Shown in pieces: positions 5,345-7,703 of a stretch of 7,703 bases of DNA. Below the pieces are notes generated by a model. The model was not told the DNA's origin. It saw nothing but the letters and a program-made list of their open reading frames with translations, and did no database searches. Position numbers and translations under genes: made by a program. How positions within the stretch are numbered: the first letter of the stretch is position 1; the number at the start of each line of letters is the position of its first letter. Source of the stretch: Chthonomonas sp. UBA2391 (GTDB lineage Bacteria > Armatimonadota > Fimbriimonadia > Fimbriimonadales > Fimbriimonadaceae); NCBI GenBank assembly GCA_002343825.1, contig DDSL01000114.1, positions 4,743-12,445 on the forward strand, in the 5' to 3' direction.

Positions 5345-7186
5345 ATGCGCATCCATCTGCTCGCACTCGGGACAGCCTTAGCCGCGGTCGCTCTGGCCCA
5401 CAAGGGCCCAGACCCCGTCATGCACTGGGAACTGAACTCCAAGACCCTGAAAAGCGGAAAGCTAAAGGCCAGACTCGGTCCGGATGCCGTCTTCACGGGG
5501 GCGGCAAACTACGCGAAGGACCCACTTGGCGAGAGCCTTCAGATGGATGGAAAGAGCCGGTTCATCGTGGCCCAAGACTTCAACATCTTGGGCCCGATGA
5601 TGCCTAAGCGCCACATCACCGCGAGCGCTTGGGCGACGATCGATGAGCCACAGGGCTATGGATGCTTCATCGGCTGCGCGCAGGACAACGGAAACTACGA
5701 AAAGGGCTGGTTTCTTGGATACAACGACCGCGGATTCTACTTCGCTCTGAGCAGCAAGGGCGCCGACGACGGCGATGGCAAGATGACCTACCTGGTGGGC
5801 AAGACCGAATACGAAATTGGCCGGATGTACCACGTGGCCGGGACCTACGACGGCCAAACCATGAAGCTCTATGTCAACGGCAAGCTGGAGGGGACGAGCA
5901 CAGCCCAGAGCGGGGACATCCTCTATCCACCCAAAGCCCCACTGACGATTGGCGTTTACAAGGACGACGATGAGGACTTTCCCCACAAGGGCCGCTTGCG
6001 GGATGTCGCCCTCTATGACCTTGCCGCCACGCCAGATGGGATCGACCACCTCTTCGCCCCCCGCAAGGCGCTCGTCCTCGAAAAGCCGGTTGTTCAGGAG
6101 AACCCCAACTTCGAATGGATCGTGCAGCCCTTCTTGCAATATGCGACGACGAACGAGATTACGGTCGTCTGGGAGACCACGCGGACCGGATCCTCCACCG
6201 TTCACTTCGGCAGCAACGACAAAGAGCTCACGAAGGTGGCCGGCGCCCCGAGAAAAATCCACACCGTCCGGCTGACGGGGCTGAAACCCAACTCCCACTA
6301 CCACTACAAAGTTGAGAGCCAGGATGACCAAGGCCGGGTCCTCACCAGCGAGATGAGCACTTTCCGCACGGCTCCCAACAGCGGAACTCCGATCCGCTTT
6401 ACCGTCGTTGGCGATACCCAGAACAACCCCGCTGTCAACAGCGTGATCGGCAACCTCATGTGGGCCGAACGACCGGATTTTCTGGTGATCCCCGGCGACC
6501 TGGTGGAAACTGGCGGCAACAAGAGCCACTGGGTTGATCAGTTCTTTGGCTCGATGCGCCCGATCTTCAGCCGAGTTTGTCTTTTCCCCGTACTCGGTAA
6601 CCACGAGAACGACGCTCGACACTACTACGACTACATGAGTGTCCCTGCGCCGGAATACTACTACAGCTTCGTTTATGGAGATGCCGAGTTCTTTGTCATC
6701 GATAGCAACCGCAATGTCGATCCGTCCAGCGAGCAGTATCAATGGCTGGACCGGGCGCTAGGCGCCAGCAAGGCCCGCTGGAAGTTCGTCACCCACCACC
6801 ACCCGCCCTACAGCAGCGATGAAGACGACTTTGGCAACCTGTGGAAGGGCCAAAGCACCTTTGGCGATGTCCGGTTGCGCCAGATCACCCCGCTCTACGA
6901 AAAGCACGGAGTGGACGTGGTCTGGAATGGTCACATCCATAGCTATGAGCGGACCTGGCCGATCGTCGGAGGTCAGATCACCAAGTCGGGCGGGGTCACC
7001 TACGTCGTGGCCGGCGGAGGAGGGGGAGGGCTTGAGACCCCTGGTCCGTTCAAACCCGCGTTCAGCAACGTCGTGCGTCGTGGCCACCACTTCGTTGTGG
7101 TCTCCCTGACGCCGTGGGAGCTTTCGATGAGGAGCTTCGACCTCGAAGGTCGCCTCTTCGATACGATGGTGATCAAGAAAGACTAA
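5345..7186 (+). CDS. Secreted LamG + purple-acid-phosphatase-like metallophosphoesterase
   Basis: A 613-aa exported multidomain phosphoesterase, expected to release phosphate from organic phosphates outside the cytoplasm. The signal peptide is MRIHLLALGTALAAVALA (1-18). Residues about 25-235 form a LamG/concanavalin-like sandwich, with the typical run ITASAWATI, YHVAGTYDGQTMKLYVNGKL and RLRDVALYD. About 258-345 is the FN3-like N-terminal domain of purple acid phosphatases (ITVVWETT, VRLTGLKPNSHYHYKV). The calcineurin-like catalytic domain follows, with metal ligands in GDTQ (D357), PGDLVETGG (D385), GNHEND (N419, H420), the histidine run THHHPPY (484-486) and GHIHSYERT (H530, H532). All five metallophosphoesterase blocks are intact. 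The usual Asp-x-x-Tyr ligand pair of true purple acid phosphatases is not seen, so the metal and colour are uncertain. The ATG at 5345 was chosen because it gives the signal peptide and follows a -10 box; an open 52-codon extension upstream runs through the divergent promoter. A six-glycine loop (about 559-564) lies after the last block. Confidence 0.91.
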   Translation: MRIHLLALGTALAAVALAHKGPDPVMHWELNSKTLKSGKLKARLGPDAVFTGAANYAKDPLGESLQMDGKSRFIVAQDFNILGPMMPKRHITASAWATIDEPQGYGCFIGCAQDNGNYEKGWFLGYNDRGFYFALSSKGADDGDGKMTYLVGKTEYEIGRMYHVAGTYDGQTMKLYVNGKLEGTSTAQSGDILYPPKAPLTIGVYKDDDEDFPHKGRLRDVALYDLAATPDGIDHLFAPRKALVLEKPVVQENPNFEWIVQPFLQYATTNEITVVWETTRTGSSTVHFGSNDKELTKVAGAPRKIHTVRLTGLKPNSHYHYKVESQDDQGRVLTSEMSTFRTAPNSGTPIRFTVVGDTQNNPAVNSVIGNLMWAERPDFLVIPGDLVETGGNKSHWVDQFFGSMRPIFSRVCLFPVLGNHENDARHYYDYMSVPAPEYYYSFVYGDAEFFVIDSNRNVDPSSEQYQWLDRALGASKARWKFVTHHHPPYSSDEDDFGNLWKGQSTFGDVRLRQITPLYEKHGVDVVWNGHIHSYERTWPIVGGQITKSGGVTYVVAGGGGGGLETPGPFKPAFSNVVRRGHHFVVVSLTPWELSMRSFDLEGRLFDTMVIKKD

Positions 7187-7703
7187 AGGATCCCCTTCGG
7201 GGGCATGAGGGTGATTTCGTCGAAACTCCGGTTATCCGGCGCCGAGATCACCGCGACCACCGCCTCAGCGACGGCCTCCGGGGTCAGCATATCCTCGGCG
7301 TCCGGCTTCCAGCCTCCGGCGTCCCAGATCGGAGTATCCGTGCTGCCGGGGAGCATATTGCAGACACGGATGCCGTGCTTGCGATAGCTGGCGCTCAACG
7401 ATTGACCGAACATCAAGGCCCCAGCTTTGCTTGCGGCATAGGCCTCGGCTCCGGGAAAAACGTGGCGAGCGGCGATGCTGAGGACGTTCACAATTTGGCC
7501 TCGCCCATCCGCGAGCATTCGCGGAAGCACGGCATGGGTGGCGGCCATGAGGCCGGCCAGGTTCACCTGGATCTGGGCGAGCGCGTCCTCCCACTTCATT
7601 TGATCGTAGGGACCAAACTGGGCGATCCCGGCGTTGTTCACAAGGACGAGTTCGTCACCCCCGAGTCCCTCGGCAAACTCGGCCAACGCCCCGGGCCCTT
7701 GGG
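7183..7703 (-). CDS. Short-chain dehydrogenase/reductase (partial, N-terminus outside window)
   Basis: NAD(P)-dependent oxidoreductase of the classical SDR family. About 172 C-terminal residues are visible; the Rossmann TGxxxGIG nucleotide-binding motif lies beyond the right edge. Seen are the structural motif VNNAG, the VNLAGLMAATHAVLPRML helix, and the catalytic serine in NVLSIAA (codon 7479-7477). Thirteen residues later comes the YAASK pair, with tyrosine at 7440-7438 and lysine at 7428-7426. The block after it, RVCNMLPGSTDTPIWD, matches the SDR PG-x-x-x-T-x loop. The active site is therefore complete. The ending (ITLMPPKGIL) is typical of cytosolic SDRs of about 230-250 aa. The substrate cannot be told. 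The TAG stop at 7185-7183 overlaps the TAA stop of the convergent phosphoesterase. No start codon lies inside the window; a TTG at 7686 is internal. Confidence 0.9.
   Translation of the reverse strand, partial: QGPGALAEFAEGLGGDELVLVNNAGIAQFGPYDQMKWEDALAQIQVNLAGLMAATHAVLPRMLADGRGQIVNVLSIAARHVFPGAEAYAASKAGALMFGQSLSASYRKHGIRVCNMLPGSTDTPIWDAGGWKPDAEDMLTPEAVAEAVVAVISAPDNRSFDEITLMPPKGIL
7192..7203. other. CCCC-TTCG-GGGG tetraloop hairpin just past the phosphoesterase stop
   Basis: CCCC (7192-7195) and GGGG (7200-7203) enclose TTCG, the very stable C(UUCG)G tetraloop. It begins five bases after the phosphoesterase stop and lies inside the last codons of the convergent SDR gene. No T-run follows, so it may mark or protect the mRNA 3' end rather than act as a classical terminator. 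Because it is also coding (PKG), chance is possible. Confidence 0.4.

Noticed and set aside
5266..5496. Upstream extension of the antitoxin frame
   Set aside because: It runs antisense into the phosphoesterase start and across the intergenic promoters. The ATG at 5265 gives a normal-sized antitoxin right behind a -10 box.
5462..6742. 426-codon open frame on the minus strand opposite the phosphoesterase
   Set aside because: Antisense shadow of a gene with intact metallophosphoesterase motifs; the translation is valine- and alanine-rich with no domain signal.

Overview
The window is compact bacterial DNA, roughly 60% GC by eye, with genes on both strands and almost no spare sequence. It reads as chromosome from a free-living bacterium that invests in secreted hydrolases. 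There is no phage, IS element, CRISPR array or RNA gene. The four genes that head transcription units each have a -10-like box only 6-8 nt before the start codon. That is the layout of leaderless mRNAs, described for Deinococcus, Actinobacteria and several poorly cultured phyla. Together with the gene content this would fit something like Armatimonadota or Planctomycetota, but the phylum is a guess.

Layout, left to right. (1) Positions 1-840, minus strand: the first 280 residues of PheS, the phenylalanyl-tRNA synthetase alpha chain, cut by the window edge. (2) 986-1723, plus strand: a secreted SGNH/GDSL hydrolase with a leaderless-type promoter, ended by a bidirectional hairpin terminator (1737-1780). 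(3) 4021-1794, minus strand: a two-gene unit. A small exported thioredoxin-fold protein with a CPVC motif overlaps by 4 nt an M14 zinc carboxypeptidase of 561 aa. (4) 4079-4137: a tandem 9-bp repeat that is also a long inverted repeat, followed by a second hairpin. (5) 5265-4128, minus strand: a three-gene chain with 4-nt stop/start overlaps. It consists of a 68-aa antitoxin, a Doc-type Fic toxin and a PGRP-type N-acetylmuramoyl-L-alanine amidase. (6) 5345-7186, plus strand: a secreted LamG + purple-acid-phosphatase-like metallophosphoesterase, divergent from the antitoxin. (7) 7703-7183, minus strand: the C-terminal part of a short-chain dehydrogenase/reductase, whose stop codon overlaps the stop codon of the phosphoesterase.

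How the genes relate. The exported or probably exported proteins (esterase, thioredoxin-like protein, amidase, phosphoesterase) suggest breakdown of polymers or wall material outside the cytoplasm. They do not form one obvious pathway. The most unusual points are the repeated leaderless promoter geometry, the 9-bp repeat/hairpin, and the amidase gene fused translationally to a toxin-antitoxin module. No clearly new multi-gene system could be demonstrated from the sequence alone.
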